Source: Methylonatrum sp040877625
Lineage (GTDB): Bacteria > Pseudomonadota > Gammaproteobacteria > Nitrococcales > Aquisalimonadaceae
Assembly: GCA_040877625.1 (NCBI GenBank)
Contig: JBBDNK010000044.1
Location: 120,881-184,880 of the forward strand
Direction: 5' to 3'
Length of the DNA: 64,000 nucleotides
Within the stretch, counting starts at the first letter, position 1. Every line of letters begins with the position of its first letter. Made by a program: the position numbers and the translations under genes. Shown piece by piece: positions 1 through 8,499 of this stretch. The notes below the pieces were generated by a model that saw only the letters and a list, made by a program, of their open reading frames with translations, was not told where the DNA came from and did no database searches.

Positions 1-1
1 C

Positions 2-592
2 GAGACCATGGTCATGGGCCGGTCATTATTGGATCTGGGAGACCGGCTCACGCTGTTCTACGTTACGTTGATCTCGCTACTGCTCATCTACCTGTTGTTG
101 CGAATCGTTTTGCGTGCACCCTTCGGGAGGGTGCTGATTGGCATTCGCGAGAACGAACAGCGGGTACGCGCACTGGGCTACAACCCATCCTTCTACAAGC
201 TGTCGGCCTTCGTCATCGGCGGCACGATCGCGGGGTTCGCGGGCGTGCTGTCCGCCATTCAGTACCAGTACATCGACCCCAGTCAGGTGAACTGGCACCT
301 CTCCGCGGAAGTCCTGGTGATGGTTATTCTGGGCGGACTGGGCAGCCTGTATGGCCCGATTCTCGGCGCCTTCGCGTTCGAGGGCCTGCATTACACGTTT
401 TCGAGCTTCACCCGCCACTGGCAGCTGCCCATGGGTATTGTGGTCATTGTCATGGTGCTGATGCTTCCCAGGGGCATTGCCGGTGGGCTGGAGTGGCTTT
501 CGGAGCGGCTGGGCAGGCGGTTCGAGGCGCCGGCGCCATCGGCGCGCAAGCCGACCGAGGAGCATCGGGCCGCGGAGCAACACAATGACTGA
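2..592 (+). CDS. Branched-chain-type ABC transporter permease (LivM family), 5' end outside window
   Basis: This inner-membrane permease of a LivHMGF-type importer is open to the left window edge, so only the C-terminal part is seen. Hydrophobic segments occur at about residues 14-34, 66-84, 100-122 and 138-154. The cytoplasmic loop with RENEQRVRALGY is typical of LivM/UrtC-like BPD_transp_2 permeases. Its stop codon overlaps the next ATG (AATGACTGA), so it is translationally coupled to the two ATPases. The BoxR-type regulator downstream suggests an aromatic-acid substrate such as benzoate rather than amino acids; that substrate is inferred. Confidence 0.88.
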   Translation, partial: ETMVMGRSLLDLGDRLTLFYVTLISLLLIYLLLRIVLRAPFGRVLIGIRENEQRVRALGYNPSFYKLSAFVIGGTIAGFAGVLSAIQYQYIDPSQVNWHLSAEVLVMVILGGLGSLYGPILGAFAFEGLHYTFSSFTRHWQLPMGIVVIVMVLMLPRGIAGGLEWLSERLGRRFEAPAPSARKPTEEHRAAEQHND

Positions 593-1343
593 GCCGATAC
601 TGCGGACCGAATCCCTGACCAGGCGGTTTGGCGGCCTGGTGGCCGTCAATGACGTCACGTTCACTGTAGAGGCCCGGGAGGTGCACGCGATTATCGGCCC
701 CAATGGCGCCGGCAAAAGCACGATGGTGAATCTGCTATCCGGGCATCTGGTTCCGAGCAGCGGGCGGGTGATTTTCAAGGGCAGGGATATTACCGGCATG
801 TCGGCAAACCGCGTCTCCCGGATCGGCATCGGGCGCAGTTTCCAGCGCACCAACATCTTCCCCAGCTTCTCCTGCCTGGAGAATTGCCAGCTTGCCGCGC
901 AATCGAGGCTGGGTCATTCGTTCCGCTTCTTTCGTCGTGCGAGCAGTTATCGGCGTGTGGTTGCGCTGGCGGAGAAGGGGTTGGAAATGTGCGGTCTGAG
1001 CCATCAGGCACATACCCGCGCCAGTGCCATGAGTTATGGCGAACAAAGGCAACTGGAAATCGGCATGGTGCTGGCCACCAATCCGGAATTCCTGGTGCTG
1101 GATGAACCCATGGCCGGCATGGGCCGGGAGGAATCGCACCACGTCGTTGAGTTGCTCCGGGAACTCGGTACCGAGTATCCGCTGGTGCTGGTCGAGCATG
1201 ACATGGATGCGGTGTTCTGCATCGCCCATCGGCTCACGGTCATGGTCAATGGGGAGGTGATTGCCAGCGGACCGCTGGATAGCGTACGACAGGACCCGGC
1301 GGTGCAGGAAGCCTATCTGGGTGATGGGGAGGAGGACGCGTGA
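585..1343 (+). CDS. ABC transporter ATP-binding protein, LivG type
   Basis: This is the first cytoplasmic ATPase of the importer, 252 aa. Walker A GPNGAGKST lies at residues 38-46, the signature region SYGEQ at 150-154, Walker B LVLDEP at 170-175 and the switch histidine at about 205 (VEHD). The ATG at 585 overlaps the permease stop and gives the normal LivG N-terminus; the reading frame is open further upstream, but that part lies inside the permease gene. It powers uptake together with the LivF-type ATPase that follows. The substrate cannot be read from the ATPase. Confidence 0.92.
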   Translation: MTEPILRTESLTRRFGGLVAVNDVTFTVEAREVHAIIGPNGAGKSTMVNLLSGHLVPSSGRVIFKGRDITGMSANRVSRIGIGRSFQRTNIFPSFSCLENCQLAAQSRLGHSFRFFRRASSYRRVVALAEKGLEMCGLSHQAHTRASAMSYGEQRQLEIGMVLATNPEFLVLDEPMAGMGREESHHVVELLRELGTEYPLVLVEHDMDAVFCIAHRLTVMVNGEVIASGPLDSVRQDPAVQEAYLGDGEEDA

Positions 1344-1345
1344 GC

Positions 1346-2101
1346 ATGGCGACAGCACAGCTTGACCCGGGCGCCGAGCGCGCGCCGGCCGGCGAGGTCC
1401 TGATCGAGGCACGCGGCCTTCATGCCTATTACGGTGAAAGCCATGTGCTGCATGGGGTCGATCTGATCGTGCGGCGCGGCGAGGCGGTCTGCCTGCTGGG
1501 CCGCAACGGCATGGGCAAGTCGACCACGCTGCGGTCGATGTTGGGGCTGACCCCGTCTCGCAGCGGGCAGGTCCTGGTACGCGGCAGTGACATGACCGGC
1601 AAGCCCACCCACAGCATCATCCAGCAGGGTATCGCCTTCGTACCGGAGGGCCGGGGCATGTTTCCCACCCTTACCGTGCGGGAAAGTCTGACCATGGCGG
1701 CACGGCCCGGTGTTGACGGCCGGCGGGACTGGACCCTGGAGCGGGTACTGGACGTATTCCCCCGCATCCGCGAACGCATCGAGCATCTGTCCGGTAATCT
1801 CTCCGGTGGCGAGCAGCAGATGATGGCCATCGGACGGGCGCTGATGACGAATCCGGTTCTATTGATTCTTGACGAAGCCACCGAGGGCCTGGCGCCGCTG
1901 ATTCGCAAGGAAATATGGTCCGTGGTGCGTACGCTGCGGGAGACCGGAATGGCGGTGTTGATCGTGGACAAGAACGTCAATGCACTGATCAATCTTTGCG
2001 ATCGCTGCATGATCATGGTCAAGGGCACGATCGTTTTTGATGACGAAAGCGAATCATTGCGTGGACAGCCGACGCTGCTCCAGACCCATATCGGTCTGTG
2101 A
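1346..2101 (+). CDS. ABC transporter ATP-binding protein, LivF type
   Basis: This is the second ATPase of the importer, 251 aa from ATG 1346. An AGGAGG Shine-Dalgarno lies 10 nt upstream. A GTG at 1340 overlaps the previous stop and is an alternative start with a tighter spacing. Walker A GRNGMGKST is at residues 52-60, LSGGEQ at 152-157 and Walker B LLILDEATE at 172-180. The switch region reads VLIVDKN, without the histidine of many ABC proteins; LivF members often lack it too. It is the last transporter gene before the regulator. Confidence 0.92.
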   Translation: MATAQLDPGAERAPAGEVLIEARGLHAYYGESHVLHGVDLIVRRGEAVCLLGRNGMGKSTTLRSMLGLTPSRSGQVLVRGSDMTGKPTHSIIQQGIAFVPEGRGMFPTLTVRESLTMAARPGVDGRRDWTLERVLDVFPRIRERIEHLSGNLSGGEQQMMAIGRALMTNPVLLILDEATEGLAPLIRKEIWSVVRTLRETGMAVLIVDKNVNALINLCDRCMIMVKGTIVFDDESESLRGQPTLLQTHIGL

Positions 2102-2182
2102 GGCCTTGGTCCGGAGCCGTTCAGGCGGCGTCTCATGGTGCGACGTGATTTCGCCGGAGGCACGGGAGTAACGGAGCAACAG

Positions 2183-3109
2183 ATGGCCAGATCCGGTGAC
2201 GATGCGGTAAACCAGACAGAGCGCCAGAACGCCGATGACCTCGGTCGCAATCTGGCGTTTCTGAGTGCGCGGGTGCGGGCGCTGCGTGCCCGGCGCGGCA
2301 TGACGCGCAAGGATCTCTCACGGCACTCCGATATCTCCGAGCGGTATCTGGCGCAACTGGAGAACGGTGATGCCAATCCGTCCATCGCGTTGTTGCTGCG
2401 CATCGCCGCCGCGATGGATGTCGACATTCAGGAATTGCTGCCGTCACGGGTAAATACCGGCCTGCGCATGACGCCGCTGCTGGAACTGCTGCAGCGGCTG
2501 CGCCCGGACGAGGAGGAGGCGGCCTTCAGTCTGCTGGTGCGGCATTTTCCTCGCCACGACGGGCCGTTTCGCGGTGTCGCCCTGGTCGGGCTGCGCGGCG
2601 CCGGAAAGACCACTCTGGGCGCCGCGCTGGCAGAACACTACAGCTTGCCGTTTCTGCGCCTGGGCGATGTCGTCGAGCAAATGGGCGGCATGGGCCTGGG
2701 GGAGCTGTTTTCCCTGGGCGGGCAGAAAGCATACAGGCGCCTGGAGCGACAGGCCCTGCAGTACGTGCTTGAGCATTACCCGCTGGCGGTGGTGGAGGCG
2801 GGAGGAAGCCTGGTATCGGAATCGGAAACCCTGGAACTGCTGCTTGGCAGCTATTTCACGGTGTGGGTGAAGGCGGACCCGCAGGAGCATATGAGCCGCG
2901 TTGCCTCCCAGGGTGATTTGCGGCCCATGGAGGGCAACGAGGAAGCCATGGCCGATCTGCGCCGCATTCTGGCCGAGCGCGAGCCTTACTACCGCACCGC
3001 CAATGCGATTCTGAATACCAGTGGCAGAGCCGTGGACGACTGCCTGAATGAACTGACAGAGCTGGCTTCAGCCTATTTACAGGGGGACGAAAGAAAACCC
3101 ACATCCTGA
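2183..3109 (+). CDS. BoxR/BzdR-type regulator: XRE HTH plus shikimate-kinase-like domain
   Basis: The 308-aa protein has an N-terminal XRE helix-turn-helix (about residues 27-85, with SERYLAQLENGDANPS). A linker joins it to a shikimate-kinase-like domain with P-loop GLRGAGKTT at 136-144. This architecture is that of BzdR/BoxR, which bind benzoyl-CoA through the kinase-like domain and control benzoate catabolism genes. ATG 2183 is chosen because GGAG lies 8 nt upstream; an in-frame ATG at 2135 has no good ribosome site. The position directly after the ABC importer suggests it controls that operon. The effector is inferred from the family. Confidence 0.85.
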   Translation: MARSGDDAVNQTERQNADDLGRNLAFLSARVRALRARRGMTRKDLSRHSDISERYLAQLENGDANPSIALLLRIAAAMDVDIQELLPSRVNTGLRMTPLLELLQRLRPDEEEAAFSLLVRHFPRHDGPFRGVALVGLRGAGKTTLGAALAEHYSLPFLRLGDVVEQMGGMGLGELFSLGGQKAYRRLERQALQYVLEHYPLAVVEAGGSLVSESETLELLLGSYFTVWVKADPQEHMSRVASQGDLRPMEGNEEAMADLRRILAEREPYYRTANAILNTSGRAVDDCLNELTELASAYLQGDERKPTS

Positions 3110-3123
3110 AAAGATCAGCGTGC

Positions 3124-3621
3124 TCATTCGACGCGCGGGCCGGGGTATTGGCTTTGCAGGAACTGGATCAGATCAGCCACCCGGTGATTGTCCAGGGCAG
3201 CGACCTCGGCATTGGCCGGCAGGTCATCGAAACCGCGCAGCAGTTCCCGTGGCCATGCGCCGCGGCCCTGCTTCAGCGCCTCCAGCGTGCCCCACCAGCG
3301 CACGCCGAAGGCCGGGGCGGACAAATCGTTGAACCGGCAGCGTTGCTGCTCGGTGATACCGGCCACGTCCACGGTGGTAATAACATCCTGGACGCGTGCC
3401 TTGAAGGCGATCAGTTCGCCGGTGTTGATGCCCCAGCGGCGCGGTTCCACACGGAGCAGGAACTGGGCCAGTTCGGAGTGGTGCCCGAACCATTGCAGCG
3501 CGCAGTCCGGCCCGGCGGGCCAGGGGCCGGTGGTGAGCATGCCGATTCGATAGCGGCGAGGGTCCCGTTCCGCGATGGCGGCACAGGCGGAGGCAGCGTC
3601 CTGACCTTCCCAGTTGAACAT
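3124..3621 (-). CDS. Hypothetical protein, 165 aa
   Basis: I do not recognise this family. The ORF is transcribed toward the regulator and convergent with it. ATG 3621 has GGGAG 7 nt upstream, which supports the start; the longer reading frame reaches into the promoter region of the next gene. The protein begins MFNWEGQDAAS, is tryptophan-rich, and has no signal peptide, membrane segment or recognisable catalytic motif. It sits between the BoxR-like gene and a divergent MBL-fold hydrolase, so it may belong to the same catabolic island. The 156-bp gap to the hydrolase should hold divergent promoters. Confidence 0.6.
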   Translation of the reverse strand: MFNWEGQDAASACAAIAERDPRRYRIGMLTTGPWPAGPDCALQWFGHHSELAQFLLRVEPRRWGINTGELIAFKARVQDVITTVDVAGITEQQRCRFNDLSAPAFGVRWWGTLEALKQGRGAWPRELLRGFDDLPANAEVAALDNHRVADLIQFLQSQYPGPRVE

Positions 3622-3777
3622 GCGAACTCCCGGCCGCCCGGTTTCGCCCGTTGAACGGGGAAGCGGGTAGGGTGGGTTGAATGCCTGACGGGGCATGATA
3701 ACAGGCGATACCCTTGCTGGATGAAGGGGATCGACGCGCGTTTTGTATAGTCGGCCGAAAGCGGCCTGGAGAATTGA

Positions 3778-4809
3778 ATGAATGCAGTGCTGAACTACCC
3801 CCTGGGTGAACCGCCGGAGCCGGGCACATCGAAGCCGGTCGCGGCCGGCCTGCGCTGGTTGCGCATGCCGCTGCCACTGGCCCTCGATCACATCAACCTG
3901 TGGCTACTGGAGGATGGCGACGGCTGGACGGTGGTGGATACCGGCTTCGGAACCGCCCACACCAAGGCGTTATGGGAGCGCGTCTTTCAGGAGGACATGG
4001 GAGGCCGGCCATTGAAGCGCGTGCTGGTCACGCACTACCACCCGGATCATGCTGGCCTGGCCGCCTGGCTGGCGGAGCGCTTCGGCATCGAGGTCTGGAT
4101 GAGCCCCGGTGAGTTCGACCATGCACACCACCACTACACGAGGAGCGACAGCAGCATGGCCAGCGGTGTGGTCGGCCTGTTCAGATATCACGGGCTGGAT
4201 CAGGAAAATGCCGCGGCTCTGGAAGAGCGAGGCAATGCCTACCGGCAGGTCGTGGATGGCCTGCCCGACGCCTACCGGCCCATGCATGAGGGCGACAGCA
4301 TTACCATTGGCGCGCGGGGCTGGCAGGTCATCATCGGCCGTGGCCATTGCCCCGAGCACGTCTGCCTGTACTGTGCGGAGGACGGCCTGCTGATCTCGGG
4401 AGATCAGGTATTACCCCGGATCACCAGCAACATCAGCGCTAATCCGGAGGCGCCGGAACGCGACCCGCTGGCGGACTTTCTGGCGTCGCTGGACACGCTT
4501 GATCAACTGCCCGAGGACGTGCGAGTACTGCCGTCCCACGGCAAGGTGTTCGAAGGCTTGCATGCCCGTATCGCCTTCCTGCGGGAGCACCATCTGGATC
4601 GCCTGGACGCCCTGGTGGATTTTTGTACCGAGGCGCGCACCGCGTTCGAGTGTCTGCCCGTGCTGTTCGACCGCGAACTCAACCCGCACACCATGATGTT
4701 CGCCATGGGTGAGTGTATCGCCCATCTCCAGCATCTGGTGGCCACCGGGCGCCTGGTCGTTGGTGACGGAGACGCCGATGGTCGGGCTCGGTTCAGGGTG
4801 CCTGGCTAA
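3778..4809 (+). CDS. MBL-fold metallo-hydrolase
   Basis: The 343-aa metallo-beta-lactamase-fold enzyme carries HYHPDH at residues 86-91, a further metal histidine in GRGHCPEH and the bridging aspartate in ISGDQVL. A helical C-terminal region of about 100 residues follows, as in glyoxalase II-like and thioester-hydrolase-like MBL proteins. GGAG lies just upstream of ATG 3778. MBL hydrolases occur in benzoate box clusters, so cleavage of a CoA thioester or lactone intermediate is possible, but the substrate is not determined. A copy of the dispersed palindromic repeat starts at the base after its TAA stop. Confidence 0.85.
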   Translation: MNAVLNYPLGEPPEPGTSKPVAAGLRWLRMPLPLALDHINLWLLEDGDGWTVVDTGFGTAHTKALWERVFQEDMGGRPLKRVLVTHYHPDHAGLAAWLAERFGIEVWMSPGEFDHAHHHYTRSDSSMASGVVGLFRYHGLDQENAAALEERGNAYRQVVDGLPDAYRPMHEGDSITIGARGWQVIIGRGHCPEHVCLYCAEDGLLISGDQVLPRITSNISANPEAPERDPLADFLASLDTLDQLPEDVRVLPSHGKVFEGLHARIAFLREHHLDRLDALVDFCTEARTAFECLPVLFDRELNPHTMMFAMGECIAHLQHLVATGRLVVGDGDADGRARFRVPG

Positions 4810-4843
4810 GGAGCCCCATGGGAATGGATCAGAGACTCCCTAA
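4810..4843 (-). repeat. Dispersed palindromic repeat, copy 1
   Basis: The copy is 34 nt. On the minus strand it reads TTAGGGAGTCTCTGATCC followed by ATTCCCATGGGGCTCC. The ends GGGAGtC and GGCTCC are near-inverted, so the element can fold. It begins immediately after the stop of the MBL gene. The other copies are at 5652, 18895, 25788, 45780, 50584 and 63899. Confidence 0.85.
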
Positions 4844-4918
4844 CGGGCTCGGTGTCGCCGCCGCCGCGTCTGCGGTATTCTTGCGGCTCGATACACGCTA
4901 TGGATACAGCCTTATCAC

Positions 4919-5248
4919 ATGACCAAAAAGCGCATATACAAAGTGGCTTTCTTCAACCGCGGGCAGGTCTACGAAATCTACGCGCACCATGTCGGACAGG
5001 GCACGCTGATGGGCTTCGTCGAGGTGGAGTCGCTGGCATTCGGCGAGCGCACCCAGGTGGTGGTGGATCCGTCCGAAGAACGCCTCAAGGCCGAGTTCGA
5101 GGGTGTGAAACGCACGTATATACCCATGCATGCGGTTATCCGCATCGACGAAGTGGAAAAACCGGGTGCGGGCAAAATCAGTGATGCAGGCGGTAACATA
5201 ACGCCGTTTCCAGTGCACGGTTTTGGCCCCGGCACCGGTAAACCCTGA
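4919..5248 (+). CDS. DUF1820 family protein
   Basis: This 109-aa protein matches the conserved gammaproteobacterial DUF1820 family: N-terminus MTKKRIYKVAFFNRGQVYEI, then a central block with FVEVESLAFGERTQVVVDPSEE cut by short loops. No biochemical function is established. There is no signal peptide or membrane segment. It lies alone between a repeat copy and the tRNA-Ser promoter, and its C-terminal tail (about residues 85-109) looks disordered and variable. Confidence 0.85.
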   Translation: MTKKRIYKVAFFNRGQVYEIYAHHVGQGTLMGFVEVESLAFGERTQVVVDPSEERLKAEFEGVKRTYIPMHAVIRIDEVEKPGAGKISDAGGNITPFPVHGFGPGTGKP

Positions 5249-5274
5249 TAAAACCGTGGGTCATGGAGACCGGA

Positions 5275-5303
5275 TTGCACGCCAGGGCGTTCTGGTTTAG
5301 CAT
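5275..5303 (+). promoter_or_regulatory. Probable sigma-70 promoter of tRNA-Ser
   Basis: TTGCAC at 5275-5280 and TAGCAT at 5298-5303 are separated by exactly 17 nt. Transcription would start near 5310, about 35 nt before the mature tRNA 5' end. Confidence 0.55.
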
Positions 5304-5344
5304 CTGTGCCCTCTCGACGACCGGCAGTCGTCGAAGTCAGTACC

Positions 5345-5435
<91 letters not shown>

Positions 5436-5470
5436 TATTGTAACGAAGAGGCGCGCCTCTTCGCTGGTAT

Positions 5471-5506
5471 CAGGACGGAAATGGGGTTCGAGCCCACGGC
5501 GTCCTG
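5471..5506 (+). other. tRNA-like minihelix (acceptor plus T-arm shape)
   Basis: CAGGACG (5471-5477) and CGTCCTG (5500-5506) form a perfect 7-bp stem. Inside it TGGG-GTTCGAG-CCCA forms a T-arm-like hairpin with the TTCGA loop motif. D and anticodon arms are absent. It lies between tRNA-Ser and the 4.5S RNA gene. It could be a degenerate tRNA, a processing signal or chance. Confidence 0.4.
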
Positions 5507-5524
5507 AATGCCCCGCCGAGCAAT

Positions 5525-5637
5525 GGCGGCGGTGCCGGTCCCCCCGCGACGATATGTTGTCAACCCGGTCAGGCCCGGAAGGGAGCAGCCGCAGCAACAG
5601 ATTCGGGCGCCGGGGTGTGGCTGGTGCTTGCCGCCTC
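5525..5637 (+). ncRNA. ffs: 4.5S RNA (bacterial small SRP RNA)
   Basis: The core has the hallmark SRP domain IV sequences: GGTCAGGCCCGGAAGGGAGC followed by AGC and later CGGGGTGTGGCTGG. Terminal stem strands GGCGGCGG (from 5525) and TTGCCGCC (to 5635) close the hairpin, and six T (5640-5645) follow as an intrinsic terminator. The RNA binds Ffh and targets membrane proteins to SecYEG. The exact ends are estimated from the stem. Confidence 0.93.
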
Positions 5638-5651
5638 CATTTTTTGCCATT

Positions 5652-5682
5652 CTCCCCCATGGGAATAGATCAGTGTCTCCCC
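5652..5682 (-). repeat. Dispersed palindromic repeat, copy 2
   Basis: The copy is 31 nt. The minus strand reads GGGGAGACACTGATCTATTC then CCATGGGGGAG. It lies 7 nt after the T-run of the 4.5S RNA gene and 74 nt before dnaX. Copies 1 and 2 have the same orientation and bracket DUF1820, tRNA-Ser and ffs. Confidence 0.8.
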
Positions 5683-5756
5683 AGGCACGGCCGCCCCACT
5701 GAAGCAAGGGCGATGCTACAATCCCCGGCATCGCGGACTGGAAGCACTCGCACGCT

Positions 5757-7463
5757 ATGAGCTATCAGGTACTTGCCCGGAAATACCGCCCCCGGACCTT
5801 CGCCGAGATGGCGGGGCAGGAGCACGTGCTGCGGGCACTGATCAACGGGCTGGACAATGATCGCCTGCATCATGCGTTTCTGTTCACCGGCACGCGCGGC
5901 GTCGGCAAGACCACGGTTGCGCGCGTGCTGGCCAAATGCCTCAACTGTGAGCAGGGCGTCAGCAGCACGCCCTGCGGAGAGTGCAGCGCCTGTAACGAGA
6001 TCGACCAGGGGCGCTTTGTGGATCTTATCGAGGTGGACGCGGCCTCGCGCACCAAGGTCGAGGATACCCGCGAGCTGCTGGACAATGTGCAGTACTCTCC
6101 CGCGCGCGGGCGCTACAAGATTTACCTGATCGACGAAGTCCACATGCTCTCCAATCACAGCTTCAATGCGCTGTTGAAGACGCTGGAAGAGCCACCGCCC
6201 CACGTAAAGTTTCTGCTTGCCACCACCGACCCCCAGCGCATGCCGGTGACTGTTCTGTCCCGCTGTCTGCAGTTCAACCTCAAGCGCCTGCCCGCGTCTC
6301 TGATTTCCGCCTATCTGGGGAAGGTGTTGGGCGAGGAGGGGGTGGAGGCCGAGGAGCGGGCCCTGCAGCGTCTGGCGCTGGCGGCGGATGGCTCCATGCG
6401 GGACGGTTTGAGCCTGACCGATCAGGCCATCGCCTTCGGCAGCGGCGCGGTCCGGGATGACGATGTGCGGGCCATGCTCGGCAGCATCGAGGACGATCAC
6501 GTGCTCGAGTTGCTGGAGGCGCTGGCGGCCGAGGACGGCGCGGCCGTGCTGGCCGGTGTGGCGCGCCTGGCCGAGCGCGCGCCGGATTTCAGTGACGTGC
6601 TCGCCGCCATGGTCACCACATTGCACAATCTGGCGCTGCGCCATGCGGTGCCCGATGCCGTGGATAGCGAGCACCCCGACCATGCGCGCCTGCAGGCCCT
6701 GCAGCAGCGCCTGTCGCCGGAAGACATACAGCTGTATTACCAGATTGCGCTGACCGGGCGCCGGGATCTGCCGCTGTCACCGGATCCACGGCTCGGCCTT
6801 GAAATGGTGCTGTTGCGGATGCTGGCTTTCAGGCCGGTCGATGCTGCCACGGCGTCGGCGGGCGGCGGATCCAGGCCCGCTCCAAAGCCTGACCGCCCCG
6901 TTTCGGTGCAGGAGCAGAATGAGGCGACGGGTGACGCGCCGGTGACGCGACCGGCGGTTGTCCAGACGCCACCCGTGGCGGAGATGGAGTCTGAGAATCC
7001 GGCGCCTCCGTCGCTGCGAACATCGCCAGAGCCACCCGCGACGTCACCACCGCCAGCAGCGCCGGCGAGAAATCAGAACGCGATACCGCCGTGGCCGACG
7101 TTGGTGAAGGAATTGAAACTCGCCGGGATGAGTCATGCCCTGGCCATGCAGTGTGCCTGGGCCGGTTACGATGACGGCGTGGTACGGCTGAATCTGGACA
7201 AGGCGCATGCGCATTTGCGCAATGACGGCCTGGAAGAACGCATTCAGCAGGGTCTCGCCGCGTGGTTTGACGGTTCGGTGAAGCTGCGCATCGACGTGGT
7301 TGATACTATAGAAGATGCCACACCAGCCGAGCATGCCGTGCAGGCCCGGGCCCAGCGGCAGCAGCAGGCGGAGCAGGCAATCGCCACGGACCCGAACGTG
7401 ACGGCCCTGCGCGAGATGTTCGATGCCGAAGTTATGCCGGATTCCATACAGCCCGTGAAGTGA
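5757..7463 (+). CDS. dnaX: DNA polymerase III subunit gamma/tau
   Basis: The 568-aa clamp-loader ATPase loads the beta sliding clamp. The N-terminus SYQVLARKYRPRTF is diagnostic. Walker A GTRGVGKT is at residues 45-52, zinc-binding cysteines lie in CLNC and CGECSAC (about 61-79), the DEVH Walker B is near 126, and sensor 1 SRC follows. After about residue 365 comes a Pro/Ala-rich linker and then a tau-type C-terminal domain. No AAAAAAG slippery heptamer like that of E. coli is visible, so a gamma form made by frameshifting is not evident. It heads the conserved dnaX-ybaB-recR order. Confidence 0.97.
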   Translation: MSYQVLARKYRPRTFAEMAGQEHVLRALINGLDNDRLHHAFLFTGTRGVGKTTVARVLAKCLNCEQGVSSTPCGECSACNEIDQGRFVDLIEVDAASRTKVEDTRELLDNVQYSPARGRYKIYLIDEVHMLSNHSFNALLKTLEEPPPHVKFLLATTDPQRMPVTVLSRCLQFNLKRLPASLISAYLGKVLGEEGVEAEERALQRLALAADGSMRDGLSLTDQAIAFGSGAVRDDDVRAMLGSIEDDHVLELLEALAAEDGAAVLAGVARLAERAPDFSDVLAAMVTTLHNLALRHAVPDAVDSEHPDHARLQALQQRLSPEDIQLYYQIALTGRRDLPLSPDPRLGLEMVLLRMLAFRPVDAATASAGGGSRPAPKPDRPVSVQEQNEATGDAPVTRPAVVQTPPVAEMESENPAPPSLRTSPEPPATSPPPAAPARNQNAIPPWPTLVKELKLAGMSHALAMQCAWAGYDDGVVRLNLDKAHAHLRNDGLEERIQQGLAAWFDGSVKLRIDVVDTIEDATPAEHAVQARAQRQQQAEQAIATDPNVTALREMFDAEVMPDSIQPVK

Positions 7464-7514
7464 GAAACGTGGCTTTTGAACACATGACGTAATGACGACC
7501 ATGAGGACGACATC

Positions 7515-7838
7515 ATGAAAGGCGGTTTGGGAAACCTGATGAAACAGGCCCAGAAGATGCAGGCCGACATGCAGAAGGCGCAGGAAGAAATCAATCGCAT
7601 GGAAGTGACCGGCCAGGCGGGTGGCGGGCTGGTCGCAGTGGTGATGAACGGGCAGTTCGAAGTGCGCCGGGTTGACATCGATGACAGCCTTTTTGACGAC
7701 GATCGCGACATGATCGCCGATCTTGTCGCCGCAGCGATGAACGATGCGGTTCGCAAGATCCAGCAAACGACCCAGGAGCGGATGTCCGAGATGACCTCCG
7801 GCATGGGTCTGCCTCCCGGCATGAAGCTGCCATTCTGA
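7515..7838 (+). CDS. ybaB: YbaB/EbfC nucleoid-associated protein
   Basis: This 107-aa DNA-binding protein has the family N-terminus KGGLGNLMKQAQKMQADMQK, a coiled alpha-helix, followed by a beta domain with LVAVVMNGQFEVRRV. Length is typical. It lies 51 nt after dnaX and 61 nt before recR, the usual cluster. The dimer binds DNA as a tweezer-like protein and has been linked to nucleoid organisation; a role with RecR is suggested by context only. Confidence 0.95.
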   Translation: MKGGLGNLMKQAQKMQADMQKAQEEINRMEVTGQAGGGLVAVVMNGQFEVRRVDIDDSLFDDDRDMIADLVAAAMNDAVRKIQQTTQERMSEMTSGMGLPPGMKLPF

Positions 7839-7899
7839 GGAGCGCGGAAGACTGCCCGCCGCCGGGTTCACGCCTGGCGCCGGGGCGGTCCCGCAGACC

Positions 7900-8499
7900 A
7901 TGGCCTTTTCCCCACTGATACAGGAATTGATCGACGCTCTGCGCTGTCTGCCGGGCGTCGGTCCCAAAAGCGCCCAGCGCATGGCCTTTCACCTCATCCA
8001 GCGGGATCGGGATGGCGGCCGGCGCCTGGCCCGTTCGCTGGGTACTGCCATCGAGCGGGTGGGGCAGTGCGCGGTGTGCCGGGTTCCCACTGAGGAACAG
8101 GTCTGCGCTATCTGTCGGAATGATCGACGCGACGGCGCCCTGCTTTGCCTGGTGGAAAACCCGGCGGACGTGTTCGCGCTCGAGCAGGCCACGGACTATC
8201 GCGGACTGTATTTCGTACTGATGGGGCGGCTTTCACCCCTGGATGGCATCGGCCCCGAAGCACTGGGGCTGGACAGACTTGAGCAACGCTTCCGCGAAGG
8301 GCGTGTGCGCGAGGTGATTCTCGCCACCAGCCCCACGGTGGAAGGCGAGGCGACCGCCCAGTATGTGCTGGAAATGGCGCGCGAGCATGACGTGCGCTGC
8401 AGCCGCATCGCGCATGGCGTACCGGTGGGCGGTGAGCTTGAGTACGTGGACAGCGGTACCCTGTCGCATGCGTTCGCGGGGCGGCGCGAATACGTTTAG
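7900..8499 (+). CDS. recR: Recombination protein RecR
   Basis: The 199-aa protein acts with RecF and RecO in RecA loading at gapped DNA. It has an N-terminal HhH segment (LPGVGPKSAQRMAFHLI), a four-cysteine zinc finger (CAVC...CAIC, about residues 56-72), a Toprim domain starting LLCLVENPADV, and the C-terminal Walker B-like GGELEYVDSGTLSHAF. Length matches the family. Its TAG stop overlaps the stop of the convergent rsgA gene. Confidence 0.97.
   Translation: MAFSPLIQELIDALRCLPGVGPKSAQRMAFHLIQRDRDGGRRLARSLGTAIERVGQCAVCRVPTEEQVCAICRNDRRDGALLCLVENPADVFALEQATDYRGLYFVLMGRLSPLDGIGPEALGLDRLEQRFREGRVREVILATSPTVEGEATAQYVLEMAREHDVRCSRIAHGVPVGGELEYVDSGTLSHAFAGRREYV

Noticed and set aside
5757..7463. 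Programmed frameshift in dnaX for a gamma form
   Set aside because: No A-rich slippery heptamer followed by a strong stem was seen in the expected region.
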